This document shows positions 10,566 through 21,297 of a stretch of DNA of 64,000 bases, in pieces; position 1 is the first letter of the stretch, and each line of letters opens with the position of its first letter. The position numbers and the translations under genes were made by a program. The notes under the pieces are model-generated. The model saw only the letters and a program-made list of their open reading frames with translations. It was not told where the DNA came from and searched no databases. This stretch comes from Dendrolimus kikuchii. Taxonomy: Eukaryota > Arthropoda > Insecta > Lepidoptera > Lasiocampidae. The stretch covers positions 22,183,435 through 22,247,434 of the forward strand of contig CM034389.1 in assembly GCA_019925095.2 (NCBI GenBank), in the 5' to 3' direction.

Positions 10566-11690
10566 AGTTTTCCTAAATATGATAACGAAAATTTAAGTTG
10601 AACACCATCTTTAGCATCTAATCGCTAGATTTACAAAAATATTGCTTTAGAAGAGACGTTTTACGACGAATTTTAATAAATTAATACAAATTTAGTAGTT
10701 TAGGTTAGTGATCAAGTTCTATCTATCTATCTATATTGTTTATACAGATTATGATTGTTACTATAATGTTCATGAACGTTGTTTATTACATTATATATAA
10801 TAAAGCACACTTTGTAATACGCTTAAAAAAAATATTTAATGGGCATAGTAACATCACTCATAGACTAGAACATTAAATTGATGGTTGCCGTCTCTTACAC
10901 AAAAGAAATCTGTTTCGTCCCATGTTGCACGTCTTTTCTATTACTGTTTTAATCATGCGTTAAATATGTGTATATTTCATATGGTGTAAGATAGGGATAT
11001 TTTAAAATTCAGTATGATATTAACCACATTGAATATTCCATTAATAGGATTTATAAGTTTTAGTAAAAAAAAATATTAATATTAACTGCAGTATTAATTT
11101 ACATTTTGTCGTATCCATACTAACATGTCGCTCCTCACTAACCCGTGCTTACTTTTTGCTTAATAACATCCCCAGCAGACAGCCAGGGGTGTACCTTGCA
11201 GACCTCCCCTGACTCTTTATTCAAACGAAATCACTTTCGCTGAAAAATTCTGAATTTATATTGTAACGATATTGTTTTTTCTTTCAAGAGCTTTTAGTTT
11301 CAAGACAAAATTAATTGTGGTGTTCTGGGAAACATTACAAAAAATATTTTGTAATAGAAACGCCTGTAGAGTAACTTAGCAAAATGGTTAAAAAACTGCT
11401 TCGTACCTTTTAAGTTTTAGTTCGCATTTCTTTGTTGTACTTGTTTTATTTTTTCTGGTGGTCAAAACTTAGAAATCTTAATAAGTTTTATTAAAATGTT
11501 GTATTAATTTGGTTTGAAAATTATATAAAATAGAATACCTGTAGCGTCATCTAGTTGTGTAGGGTTTTTTTTTCACAGTCCTGCAGTATGGGTGATACGT
11601 TCTGCATCGCTAATATGAAAAAAAGTGTGATGTATTTCAGCACTAAAAGATCTAGAATTTAGGAGTTTTTATATACCTTTCTTACCGGCC
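10566..11690. other. AT-rich stretch, nothing recognised
   Basis: The only simple repeat is a short (CTAT)n run at about 10718-10735. No coding or mobile-element signature was seen. Confidence 0.5.
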
Positions 11691-11694
11691 TATT

Positions 11695-11935
11695 TTATAG
11701 TAGTACAAGTTTGCGTTTGACCATGATCTCGCCCGATATGGAGTGGAGATATGGTCTTATATGGAGCACGCTTACCTAGAAGTTACCTATTCATATGAGA
11801 CTTGAAGACACCCAAGGCACTCCGGCAATGGTTTCCACTATTTTGCGGTAAGCATGATGAAAGTAGAGGTAAAGCGCTTCGTTCTTATGGGTGGAATATC
11901 CACCATATACCTATCGTTGTATAAAGTGAAGTAAG
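11695..11935 (-). pseudogene. NLTR-3 Jockey-like RT C-terminus
   Basis: Read leftwards, the sequence corresponds to the end of a Jockey-type ORF2, with segments like WNSLPESVF and NRYLLGKRA, much decayed. The plus-strand landmarks GTTTGCGTTTGACCATGATC and CACTCCGGCAATGG recur in the other NLTR-3 copies at 23750, 25068 and 55060, and the best-preserved copy is at 33410-33830. Confidence 0.6.
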
Positions 11936-11939
11936 AAAT

Positions 11940-12425
11940 AGATTGTAATGATTGGAATTTATATACTTAATTCGTGTATATATAATATATATTTTATAGC
12001 TACTGTAACATGACCAGTAACTAAACAAGCCGTGATGCACCATTTATTATCGGTCAGTGATTGATCATGTGTCGACCACCAAGACTGATGCAACCGTCGT
12101 CTGACCTTCCACTCCATCCCATGTCACCCGATGCATTAGCCTTATTGGGGATATCTAATAACGTGGCAAAACTACGCACATAGTAATTATACATAGACAG
12201 ATGCCTGACAGTCAGGTAGAAAACTTTCCCAAAAGGCATCGTCGTCATTTCATTGCATAACAACACTAATAAATATTTTTTCATATACAACCCATTCTCT
12301 CTCCCGACGAACAAGTTGGCCAAGGTATTTTTACTATTTAGGGTATTTTAACTTTTTTTCTTTGCTGCTTTCTTTTGCTTTTTTGTTGTTGTTTGTTTAC
12401 ACTGATATATTGACCAAAATACCTA
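11940..12425. other. AT-rich stretch, nothing recognised
   Basis: An 89-codon minus-strand frame (12323-12057) has no recognisable homology. Confidence 0.5.
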
Positions 12426-12427
12426 TA

Positions 12428-12589
12428 AACTAGTGTCACGGAACTCTTTCTAAATGTTTAGACCGATTTTGATGAAATTTTGTGTCGTGTGCGTGTGTGT
12501 GTGAGTGGTTGCATGTGTGTGTGTTTGACTGCAATCGAGTTCTAAATTTTATTTTTTTAGGCCAGGACAACGTCTGCCGGGCCCGCTAG
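12428..12589 (+). mobile_element. HEL-3 Helitron-like 3' end
   Basis: The sequence contains the family phrase TTTAGACCGATTTTGATGAA and a GT-rich tract (12485-12530), then ends GGACAACGTCTGCCGGGCCC GCTAG before host T. The AACGTCTGC stretch sits where other copies have a GCAGAC/GTCTGC stem. The 5' end is uncertain. Confidence 0.55.
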
Positions 12590-12599
12590 TTATAATTAT

Positions 12600-12846
12600 A
12601 ATATTATCTGCAGTATGAAGAAAATTACTTTATAGCTTGTAAATAAGAATAACACATAGGCCTACCTATAAAGATAATTGAGCAAAATAAATATAATTGT
12701 TATTTACTCAATTGTCATTATCTCGCTCACGCATTACCATATATTTGAAAATATATATAATTTGACAGAATTTACTTACAACAAATTCGTATTCTACGAA
12801 TTCTACCAAATTAAGAATGTTTTGATATGCGAGCGAGATAGCGATA
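12600..12846. other. AT-rich stretch, nothing recognised
   Basis: Low-complexity sequence. A 62-codon frame (12678-12863) runs into the foldback repeat and is not credible as a gene. Confidence 0.5.
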
Positions 12847-12847
12847 T

Positions 12848-12931
12848 TCATAGAGAGTTAGACTAAGTTTGAATGCTTCTTTAAGTACCAATAAGAAGTA
12901 TTCAAACTTACTCTAACTCTCTATGAATTAG
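12848..12931. repeat. foldback repeat, 36-bp arms
   Basis: Arms ATTCATAGAGAGTTAGACTA... (12849-12884) and its near-perfect complement ending TCTAACTCTCTATGAAT (about 12896-12930) surround an 11-nt loop. A related single arm occurs at 39345-39385 (ATTCATAGAGAGTTAGAGTA). This is the shape of a tiny MITE or foldback element. Confidence 0.7.
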
Positions 12932-13204
12932 ACCGTAAATATATACGATATATAAATATTACGCTATACATATGCACGTTGGGCCCATATTGTAATTTTT
13001 AATTCAAAAGCAGAAATCACGGGTGGCAGCTGGTATTTTATACTTTGATAATGTCTAATTAGAAGAAACCGTTAACAAGCCGACGGTACTACAAAATTGC
13101 TGTAACTCAACCTTTTATTTCGCTCGTTACTTTTATTAACCCAATCGTTAATCAGGTTTCTGTAATAATTGAAAACAAAAATAATATCTCATTACACCTT
13201 TCTA

Positions 13205-13435
13205 TATATCTATTAATAATACGTGAAGCAAAAACTTTGTACGCCTTTTTACGAAAATTGCGCGGACGGAGGAGTATGAAATTTCTCACACTTATTGTTT
13301 ATATAGAGAAGGAGTGCAGAATGCTAATGTTAAAAAAAAATATGCATAAAAACACATGAAATCAATAAAAAAACATTACACACACTACCATATATTTGAA
13401 CACACACACGCATGTATACTCAATTGTTTATTGTT
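13205..13435 (+). repeat. dispersed non-coding repeat (GAAGCAAAAACTTTGTAC)
   Basis: Starts CGTGAAGCAAAAACTTTGTA, contains ATTGCGCGGACGGAGGAGTA, and ends in an ACACACACGCATGTATACTC tract. A second copy at 42809-43010 is closely similar over about 200 bp. No ORF or terminal repeats are evident. It is probably an internal or 3' part of a mobile element, class unknown. Confidence 0.6.
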
Positions 13436-13552
13436 AAATTCAAATTAACAGTGTAGCCTTGGCGAAATCTGTGATTATAGAAGTATAGTACGTACAGTAC
13501 AACATAACCCTAATAATGTTCAAACTTATAATGTGTAATATATTTATACATT

Positions 13553-13665
13553 AAAAGAAATCTTTGTACCCCTTTTTAAGCAACGCACACAGATTTCATA
13601 CATCTGTGTGATGCTATCTTCATTTATATGAAGAAGTAGCGAAGGGTTATTTTTATATGGGTTAA
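13553..13665 (+). repeat. repeat fragment with perfect 9-bp hairpin
   Basis: CTTTGTACCCCTTTTTAAG resembles the start of the repeat at 13205. It is followed by a CACACAGAT/ATCTGTGTG hairpin (13586-13610) and then ATGAAGAAGTAGCGAAGG. It may be a different part of the same family. Confidence 0.45.
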
Positions 13666-13677
13666 TATACATGATGA

Positions 13678-13765
13678 CATGACGTGGACCGATGGCTTGC
13701 GCAAGGTCGTCGGCAAGAACTAGATGAAGCAGACGGGAGACCGGGGATATGTGTTTTTATTAAGG
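13678..13765 (+). pseudogene. RTE retrotransposon 3' fragment
   Basis: The plus-strand frame reads TWTDGLRKVVGKN, then a stop, then MKQTGDRGYV. This matches the RTE C-terminal pattern RWTDDLRK...GWMRKTGDRD seen complete on the minus strand at 17128-17485. Only this short piece remains. Confidence 0.5.
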
Positions 13766-14865
13766 CGAGGGAAATGCATTTCGCACACTACCGGGTCCTT
13801 TACTAGGGATTAGACCAAAGCGACAAAAATTGAGACCACGAATGGGCACCAGAGTCAATCGCCGGCTTGTGTGGAGACTCGACTATCAATACTCCACTAA
13901 AACCACTCTCCTCCCATATGCCCCACACTCATGGTAGGAAATGCGTGAGATTTAGAACGTAGTTACGCCCACGCTGATCCTAGCGCATCAGTGCTTGAGA
14001 GTGCCCCGGGTATCAGGGCAAACTCTCTTCGTCAACATGGGTGAAGATAGACCGGGGACATGTACCGTAACCTTGGTGAAGCCTACGTCCAACAGTGAAC
14101 ATAGATTGGCTGAAGAAGAAAATACATTAGTAAAACAAATAGGCAATACGAAAGAGATATACGATAGTATATGGGACGGGAGTATTCACGTATGTTAGAA
14201 ATAATTGTTAACCGCACTCTGCTATCTGGAACGTACATCTGTCTGTTGCTAGCAATTCAAATGTGGTTTTAGATGTTTCAAACAGATCTCATTCATATGT
14301 GGTTAGAGGATTTGCAAAAGTTTTACTCAAATGATAATATAGATTCGTAATAAACCAGATGTTAGTGACGTCATAGGTTTTAGTACGGTCAAATAAAGGT
14401 CAAAAGCATTTCTTACAAAATACGAGGGGATCGTACATTTTTTGGAATTTTATCTAGACAGAAATGATTAGCAACACTATCCTTCGAAATGGTTTTTCAA
14501 AAAGCTAATGAGTAAAAAAAGTGAAAAGTCCCCATTTGTCGTGTCTTATATCATTAAAAGTATAGAATTGGATTTGTTTTACAATCTAACAAGTTCATAA
14601 AGATATCATCGCAAATTTTTTTCGAAGAAACTAATATAAATTAATATTTTCATAAATTTTATCAAATAATCTGTTGTTTGTTGTAATTGTTGTCTTTTTA
14701 ATACTATAATAATTTAATATGTATGCTTTATATTCATCCGCGTTGTATTTGAACTGTTAGAATTATTTGTAAAACTTAACTATGTATTACATAATATAAT
14801 TAGAGTATTAAAAGTATAAAAAATTGTGAAACATACACGGAGGTGATTCCAATATTACTCAGTAT
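13766..14865. other. no supported feature
   Basis: The part at 13800-14110 is less AT-rich and carries a 67-codon frame (13995-14195) that I do not recognise. The remainder is AT-rich. Confidence 0.45.
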
Positions 14866-15000
14866 AAAGTATCTAAATTTTACTCTCGGATGTCACTTGT
14901 CCAACTGCCAGAGAAGTGACATAAATCCTTGAGTAAAGTTTAGTACTAAAACTTACTTTCTTGAGTGGAATTTAGTACTCTCCTTTATAGTATCCAAGAA
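14866..15000. repeat. foldback repeat
   Basis: Imperfect inverted arms lie at about 14867-14905 (AGTATCTAAATTTTACTC...GTCACT) and 14917-14955 (AGTGAC...GAGTAAAGTTTAGTACT), followed by a partial third arm ending CTTTATAGTATCC. It is compatible with a decayed MITE. Confidence 0.45.
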
Positions 15001-15512
15001 AATGCAATTCTTGAATAATTCAAAAAGTGTATACAAATTTTAATCACGAAACAAAACAATAACGTTTATAATAATTAACAGAAGGTTCTTGAGCAAACGC
15101 ACCGTCTGAGTCAACAGAGTTGGCGATTAACAATAAGATATTAAATTGCAACCCGGCTCGAGAGTAAACAGAAATCAATCATCGTTCCGTAGCCGGTCTG
15201 GCGGAAGAGGGTTAACTCTATTCAAATAAAACAGGGATCGTGAACATTTGGTATGTACAGGTACTTAAAAAATTGGTTTATTTTTTGCTAGAGAATATTA
15301 AGGAAAGTGGGGAGAATTGGCTATTTCGTACATTGGATTCGTAAAGCTCGGAATGAATTTCGGATAGCAAAAATTTTATAATCAGATATAATTAAAATCT
15401 ACCCCAGAATTGTTCGTGGAATGTTATATCATCATACATCTAAATTATATGTTTATGTAAGTCTATGTATAAATATATGGTGGTTTATTTATATTTTATT
15501 TTTAATAATAGT
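15001..15512. other. no supported feature
   Basis: AT-rich sequence; nothing recognised. Confidence 0.45.
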
Positions 15513-15524
15513 TAATGATTATGA

Positions 15525-15828
15525 AAAAAGTCGTGGTAGCGTAATGACTAGCGCACGCGTGCTAATCTCAAAGGGCGCGGGTTTGATCCTGACCGGAACG
15601 CATGCACCACTTAATAAGTTTTCTGATCTAATGTGCATATTGTTACAATTACCACGTGCTAAAAACCGTGAAGGAAAACATCGTGATGCAACCTGCACAT
15701 TGAGATAACCAATGTGTCAAACCTACCAAGCCGCCTTGGACAAGCGTGGCGGGTATACTGTCCTTTCCCTCTTATAATGTGAGGCCCATGCCTAGCAGTA
15801 GGACATTTATGGGCTGATATTATTATTA
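15525..15828 (+). mobile_element. SINE-T copy with perfect 12-bp TSD
   Basis: This tRNA-derived SINE is flanked by TAATGATTATGA at 15513-15524 and 15829-15840. The head has an A-box-like TGGTAGCGTAATGACTAGCG and a B-box-like GGGTTTGATCCTGACC (about 15580-15595), the internal RNA polymerase III promoter layout. The body holds the family segments GCATATTGTTACAATTACCA and AAACATCGTGATGCAACCTG, then GGACATTTATGGGCTGATAT and a short (TTA)n tail. Such SINEs are moved in trans by LINE machinery. The clean duplication suggests a fairly young insertion. Confidence 0.88.
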
Positions 15829-15899
15829 TAATGATTATGATTGGATTATACTAATTTCAGTTTAGTTTAGTACACCACCAAATATTGTATAATTCTTCT

Positions 15900-15960
15900 T
15901 TAAAATCTCTTTAAATACCGGTTTGCTTGGAAGAGATTGCTATAAGCGATAAATATTGTT
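15900..15960 (+). repeat. NLTR-4 3'UTR hairpin fragment
   Basis: TTGCTTGGAAGAGATTGCTA plus TAAGCGATAA resembles the CTGGAAGAGATCGCTTTTAGCGATAA stem-loop found near 33296 and 58410. It is only a fragment. Confidence 0.4.
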
Positions 15961-15964
15961 ATAT

Positions 15965-16300
15965 GCGGAATATAGTGCAGCAGGATGATATTTAAATGAT
16001 TGAAACTGAATTTTTAAATATGAAAAGCACACAAGAATATTTTTTTTTCTCAACAATAATCTGTGGTAATAGTATATACTACAATGAATCCATAAACCGA
16101 TCAAAACATGGCGTTTTTATTTTATTAATTATTGCATATCTAAAGAATCTGCTATGATAAAAAAGGTAAACCTATTTCCAGAACTTAGGTGTGAAGCGTT
16201 AGTCAAAATATTCCAGAGATAATAAAATTATTTGTATTTATTGTTTTACTGAAATAAACGATATTTAGATCCTTCATACTCTTTTGACTTCAAATATTCT
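15965..16300. other. no supported feature
   Basis: AT-rich sequence; nothing recognised. Confidence 0.5.
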
Positions 16301-16304
16301 ATTC

Positions 16305-16611
16305 TATCCGTGCAGGAATTGAGAAAATATATAATTTCTTGCGGCTGGGCGGCCTGACGTAAGAGGCGACAAAATAACCCACAACCAGGTGGTAGGGTAT
16401 TCGCCTGCCTGGATGGCTACCCTTGGTTTAGAGTATGCCGCTATAACAACCTTGAGTTGTGTTCCAACATTAGTGGTCAGATACCATCCTCCCTTTAGAG
16501 AGCGGCAATATATTGGTAGCACTTTTAGTATTACTAATTTTTATAGCCGATGGTAACCACTTTCCATCTGGTGGGCCGTCTGCTTTTCTACTGAACTCGT
16601 GCAATAAAAAA
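16305..16611 (+). mobile_element. SINE-A copy, full length
   Basis: Runs from TATCCGTGCAGGAATTGAG to ACTCGTGCAATAAAAAAT. It is diverged relative to the copies at 34415 and 51545. I see no convincing target duplication. Confidence 0.78.
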
Positions 16612-17113
16612 TATCATTATTAATTATTCTACCATTAACATTGTTCGAAGTGATTCTACTGTTCGAAGAAATTTGCAAAATAATGCAAGCATACATTTAT
16701 GAGTGAAAAGTTTACGATCTATGAGATAGGCGTATAATCGTCGAATCGTACCAATAGTAAAGTTCGGGTTACGTTTATATGGCTCGGTTTTGTATTAAAA
16801 TTATTGACGCGTGAAAATTGTTTGCTTTTATTCATCAGCGATTTGTGTAAAGATATTTCGTATCGTGTAAGCAATTATTCGACGGCTCGATTGCTTTGTC
16901 TAAAGCTTTTGTCATGGATATTGCAATTTAGAAAATACAACACTCGTTTTCTTTTGCTTTGCTTTTGTAATCATATAACCAGCTCTGTCAACGACTTCGC
17001 TACACAAAATGGTTACGCAGGAGAACACCTCCTTGCCAAATTCTTCGTCCCCGCCTTGCCAGCAGGAAAAAAACATCATTAAAACGAAAAATGCGCTAAA
17101 TAGAAAACGCTTA
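16612..17113. other. no supported feature
   Basis: A 92-codon frame at 16804-17079 has no recognisable homology. Confidence 0.45.
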
Positions 17114-17127
17114 CGACTTGTGTCAGT

Positions 17128-17485
17128 CTTCTTCTTCTTCAGCCACTCTTATTCCACTGCTGGATGTAGGCCTCCCCAAGTACGCGCCACATATCCCGGT
17201 CTCCCGTCTTCCTCATCCAGCCCCTGTCGGCGATCTTGCGCAGGTCGTCAGTCCACCGGGCTGGCGGGCATCCTACGGTACGTTTGCCGAGACGTGGTCT
17301 CCACTCCAGGACTCGTTTGCTCCATCGGTCGTCGGTTCTGCGACAGACGTGACCGGCCCACTGCCACTTCAACTTGCTAATTTTGCGAGCTATGTCAGTT
17401 ACCTTCGTTCTCTTACGGATGTTCTCATTTCTGATTTTATCCATAAGAGAAACACCTAACAAAGCTCGCTCCATAGCCCGTTGAG
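17128..17485 (-). pseudogene. RTE non-LTR retrotransposon, 5'-truncated, 14-bp TSD
   Basis: The minus-strand frame (17504-17142) is the end of an RTE-clade ORF. Segments include QRAMERALLGVSLMDKIRN, KLKWQWAGHVCRRTDDRW, PARWTDDLRKIADRGWMRKT and LGEAYIQQW, the region downstream of the reverse transcriptase. The 3' end carries a (GAA)n tail, seen as CTTCTTCTTCTTC on the plus strand. Perfect direct repeats CGACTTGTGTCAGT lie at 17114-17127 and 17486-17499, so the element is 358 bp and truncated at its 5' end. The open frame reads through into the flanking duplication. The frame is intact but useless without the RT and endonuclease. Confidence 0.92.
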
Positions 17486-17499
17486 CGACTTGTGTCAGT

Positions 17500-17734
17500 G
17501 TCATCCTAATATTGTTGGAAGATAAAAATAAATAAGAAAACCCGCATATAACTTTAATCTACTAGTATATATATAAACCAAAGTCGTGTTATCGACACCA
17601 TTTATAACTCAAGAACGGCTGGACCATCATCATTAAAAAAACTACCAGTCTAGCCATTCATTTGTTATGATCTTTCCAGCCGATGTCGCCGATGTTGGCT
17701 GCATTTAAACCCAGTTGCATTTGCCTGGTTTAGG
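17500..17734. other. Helitron-like 5' remnant, unassigned
   Basis: CTAGTATATATATAAACCAA followed by CTCAAGAACGGCTGGACC resembles phrases near the 5' ends of insect Helitron-like elements, but neither end is defined. Confidence 0.3.
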
Positions 17735-17935
17735 TGAATTATTTTTGTGCCAGAAAGCATGCTCAACTTAGACAGTTTTCTGACCTAATCTGCATATTGC
17801 TGTAATTACCAAGTGCTAACACTAACAGTGAAGGAAAGCATCGTGATGAAACCTGCACATCGAGATAACTGTTCCTCCCCCATGAAATGGGAGACAAGAG
17901 CTCAGCAGTAAGAGGTTTATGGGAATACTATATAT
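17735..17935 (+). mobile_element. SINE-T copy, head lost
   Basis: Recognisable body segments are GACAGTTTTCTGACCTAATC, GCATATTGCTGTAATTACCA and GGAAAGCATCGTGATGAAAC, ending near AGAGGTTTATGGGAATA. The tRNA-like head with its boxes is missing or unrecognisable. Confidence 0.65.
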
Positions 17936-18888
17936 AACCTATAGCTATCATGGTGACGTTTTGACCTATACGAAATGTTTTTGTTAAAATGGATTATATA
18001 GATAGACCATATAATAAAACTACCAGTCTAGATATTAAAATTTGATGGTACATAGCGCTCGCTGTACCCGAAATGGCTTCAGACACTAAATGGTTCACAC
18101 ACTAGACAAGCTACAAGTTTCAATGAAAAACTTCTCATTAAATTGATAAAATTCACTTGAAATTAGTATAGACGATAATGTTATTCACATTTTAAACACA
18201 GTTTAAATGTAATCAATCTCAATTATGTATGGCAAAATTCAAAACAAGCCCCTCCCGTGTTATTTCTAAACTACAAACTAACTTTCCCATTTGGTGGAGT
18301 AGTCTTGTGCATCGTAACCTCTAACCACAGAAGGGCTGTGGGATTCCTTTGCGACATACAGACGGTCTCTTCGGCAAGCACTATATAAATATTATCTAAG
18401 TAATATGTCTCTCCAGGGTCTTCTTCCTCTTTATCGCAATGAGGAGGTTTGCCTTTTTACCCTGTCTGTAACTCAGAGGGCAGCAACTCACCGGTAACTG
18501 GGTTTAGAGCCGCTGAAGCCTTCTTATAATTTCCAATTTGACCATAGAGGCTCACTGAAAAGTCCACCTGTATTTTCTCCAATGGTCTCTGAAGGATATA
18601 ACCATATGTAGTCTTTATAAAGAAAACTCTATAATCACATTATAGTAATTGCAATGCAAGTGACTTCGTCCATTATAGCGTAATCGATGGATTTCAAATT
18701 GCATGCGGTCTTTAGGGATTGAACCCTATGCTGTCATGAGCATAGTGAGGGGATTATATGCTTCATCGACATTATAAAACAGGTTCTATATTATAATTTT
18801 TTTATATTTTTATTACTGGTCATCTAGTGCCACTTAACATATTATCTATTGGTAGCATTAAGTTCCTACGATGAGTTTAAAATAAGAA
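17936..18888. other. no supported feature
   Basis: Mixed-composition sequence. No open frame or repeat was recognised, including in the more GC-rich part at 18240-18560. Confidence 0.45.
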
Positions 18889-18889
18889 A

Positions 18890-19425
18890 AATCAAGGGGC
18901 TAATTCGGACCAGCATTTTTTCAAATTGCAACGTTACAATTTTTATCATTCTGTCTATTACTCTGTTAGAGCATCACGTAAAGTTTCAACACTTAGGATA
19001 TCCTGATAAATGACGTCGTTTTTATAGGATAAACGAATGTAAGTTAGCACTGCAGACGCAATCTTTTGGTACTGCCGTTGAAATTTGATAACAAATGCCA
19101 CCATGATATCGCGTACGAAGTTTCAATGGTACAACTATTTTAGAATATATGTAAAATTCATGCGATCTAAAACTTCATAGCGCAGTCGAAATTATTTCAG
19201 CCTACAAGCCTTATGAGATTTACATTCTCTTCAATATAAAAATTGTACGTGTGCGCAGTTCACACGCAGTAGAATTGAAACATCAGAGAATATATTCACA
19301 GATATTTGTTTTCGAAGGTTTATTAATATATATATAATTCCTTTAACCTACATCCGTCAACATAGTATAATTCAAAATAAACTTCTTAAGTATCACTTTC
19401 AATTTTTCACTGTTTTAGTCTGTAA
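18890..19425 (+). mobile_element. HEL-1-related fragment
   Basis: The left part (AAAATCAAGGGGCTAATTCG, then CAATTTTTATCATTCTGTCT and GAGCATCACGTAAAGTTTC) is the reverse complement of 10400-10505 in HEL-1. The right part, 19057-19425, recurs inverted at 46279-46365 and 44597-44870. There the two pieces are separated by about 1.4 kb of Helitron sequence, so this copy represents the uninterrupted arrangement. No coding capacity. Confidence 0.55.
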
Positions 19426-19614
19426 TATTATTATCAGTTTTATTTCGATCCAAATTTAACCTATGTTTAATCATTGGTCTTATTGACTGTGTAATTTGTT
19501 CTGCACATAGTAAAACTCTTATTCGCAGGCTTAGTTCTATAGATTTATGTGTTTATCTTTTTTTAATACATCTATATATATCTTTTAATGCATATCTATT
19601 GTTATTTTAGGGAA

Positions 19615-19731
19615 CGTTGTGGATTGAAAGAGGATGCAGTGACACGAGTTGGAACAGTAATGTTATAGTGGTTTGGGCATTTAGAGAGAATGAATAAAAG
19701 CAGAATAACAAAACAAGTATATGACAGTAAT
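19615..19731 (+). pseudogene. NLTR-1 fragment, left part (split by hAT MITE)
   Basis: The region reads ERCGLKEDAVTRVGTVML, then WFGHLERMNKSRITKQVYDS. This is the same protein segment as the better copy at 36841-37439 (VRKGMLRWFGHVERMN). It stops at 19731 where a 428-bp MITE begins, and resumes at 20160. Confidence 0.8.
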
Positions 19732-20159
19732 CAGTGCCGTAAATAGCCTTTTATACGCCCTATGCGAGCTTCTATAATTACGCCCTTGTATTTTTTTTAG
19801 ATATTATAATTACCCTAGCTAAAGCAATGCTATGTATAGGCCTACTTTGTTTCATTCAGGGTGATTAGATAACGTACCAGGATCTTGGTGTTGATGGACC
19901 AATTATCTAATATTTTGGAAGAAAAATCTATTTCTTTAAAGATCCAGAACACAAATACGCTCGTGCGCTGCCAAAAATGAGCGCGATGTTTTGTCTAATT
20001 TAACAGACGTTTTTGTTGATACTGGCATGTAGGAACGTATGTGTTAGAGTCGAGCACTAGAGGCGCAGCGGGAACTTATCAGGAGCAAACCGAAAAAATA
20101 ATAGTCCTGCCTACGCCCTGTGCCTGGGCACCAGTGGCACCGTCCTATTTACGGCACTG
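19732..20159. mobile_element. hAT-type MITE, perfect TIRs and 8-bp TSD
   Basis: The 428-bp element begins CAGTGCCGTAAATAG and ends CTATTTACGGCACTG, perfect 15-bp terminal inverted repeats. Both flanks are ACAGTAAT (19724-19731 and 20160-20167), an exact 8-bp duplication. CAGTG termini with 8-bp duplications are characteristic of the hAT superfamily. Subterminal TACGCCCT motifs also appear near both ends in inverted orientation. There is no transposase frame, so it depends on an autonomous relative. Confidence 0.93.
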
Positions 20160-20385
20160 ACAGTAATGTGAATGGTAGAGTCGGTGTCGGTCGTGGTCAA
20201 ATTAAAGATATTTTGAAAAAAGGTCACGTGAAGAGGACTTTAAATAAGCGTGTATGTATGAAGAGATTAATGAAAGTTGATAAAGGGAAAAGTGTTTATC
20301 AGGATCGTAGCAGGGGAAGTCCATCGTCTCTACCTACCTCAACTCCAATGGGAAATAGGCGTGACAATTTGTATGTATCTCTTTG
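20160..20385 (+). pseudogene. NLTR-1 fragment, right part
   Basis: Continues the NLTR-1 copy interrupted at 19731: SNVNGRVGVGRGQIKDILKK, RVCMKRLMKVDKGKSVYQDR, ending TATGTATCT, a remnant of the family's TATG tail. If the MITE and one duplication are removed, the frame runs on through TDSNVNG without a gap. Confidence 0.78.
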
Positions 20386-20389
20386 TAAT

Positions 20390-20798
20390 GTCGCGACTCG
20401 TGTCATCAAGTTTCAAATAATAACGACTCTAAAGAAGTTTCACTTCAATAATTTAAAAGGTATATACAGTAAAATATACTGCCACATCTTGTACAGCAAA
20501 ACTTTGACAGCGAAATATAATCTCGAAAGTTGTAACTAAATAATAACCTTTTTGGCGTTTTCCCAAGTTTTTCGAGAGAAGATAATGCACTTGTCCCTTT
20601 ACTTTAACGCGAGAGCAAAATTACATGTAGATAGGCAATTTTATCTTCACTTAACTTTCCACGGACTTGCCAAGTTTTCATCAAGTTAGGTCAAGTTCTG
20701 GGCTAACAAGCGTTTCGTGGACCGACAAATTGCGAGGTTTGGCGTAGGGTTGCAAGCACTCATTATAATTATATATATTATATTAATGCTGATATTAG
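20390..20798. other. short dispersed repeat (inverted), otherwise nothing recognised
   Basis: 20397-20450 holds an inverted copy of the CTTCTTTAGAATCGTTGTGA-type repeat (ACGACTCTAAAGAAGTTTCA). The rest is unassigned. Confidence 0.45.
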
Positions 20799-21071
20799 TC
20801 GTAATATTTTCTTAAGTTTTCGCGACTAGTATACATAATAAAATACGTTTTAACGGTTTTAAGCGTGGTAATTTATTTGATTTTTATTATTCCGACGTTT
20901 CGGCCACTTTTCAGTAGTCGTGATCACGGAAGACAAAGATGTCAAATGACAATTAGTTAATTAGTTAGAAGGTGACAATTGACATCTTTGTCTTCCGTAA
21001 TCATGTGAAACATCGGAATAATAAAAATCAAATAAATTACGCGCTTAAAATCGTTAATACGTACTTTTATT
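20799..21071 (-). mobile_element. PLE-1 hairpin copy, 10-bp TSD
   Basis: A non-coding PLE-1 unit folded back on itself. The left arm (TTTTCTTAAGTTTTCGCGAC, then TACGTTTTAACGGTTTTAAG and TTCCGACGTTTCGGCCACTT) has its complement at 20975-21068. Direct repeats CTGATATTAG lie at 20789-20798 and 21072-21081. The left end is the constant family 3' end. The inverted arm stops at the ATAAAA-TACG point, as in other copies. Confidence 0.85.
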
Positions 21072-21074
21072 CTG

Positions 21075-21250
21075 ATATTAGATGGTTTATTTATGTTTTT
21101 CAATACGGATGAATCAACCAAAGTGATCCATATAAAAATAAAATTTAATTATTAAATTTTACAGGCTACTGTCTCGTCCTCTCAGTTCTGTGTCTTTCAA
21201 CCAAATGGATTCAATTTGGTTGAATCGTTTAATATCACCATGGGTTATAA
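21075..21250 (+). repeat. half copy of a TIR element (see 56697-57003)
   Basis: TTTTCAATACGGATGAATCA and GTGATCCATATAAA match the interior of the element at 56697-57003. The right end holds TTCAACCAAAT (21196-21206) facing ATTTGGTTGAA (21214-21224). Confidence 0.45.
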
Positions 21251-21297
21251 AATCCAAGGCATGTCTCAAATAAGTTGTTAAAAAAAATATATAAATA

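Noticed and set aside
17009..17459. Plus-strand frames of 113-123 codons over 17009-17459
   Set aside because: Antisense to the RTE ORF on the minus strand.
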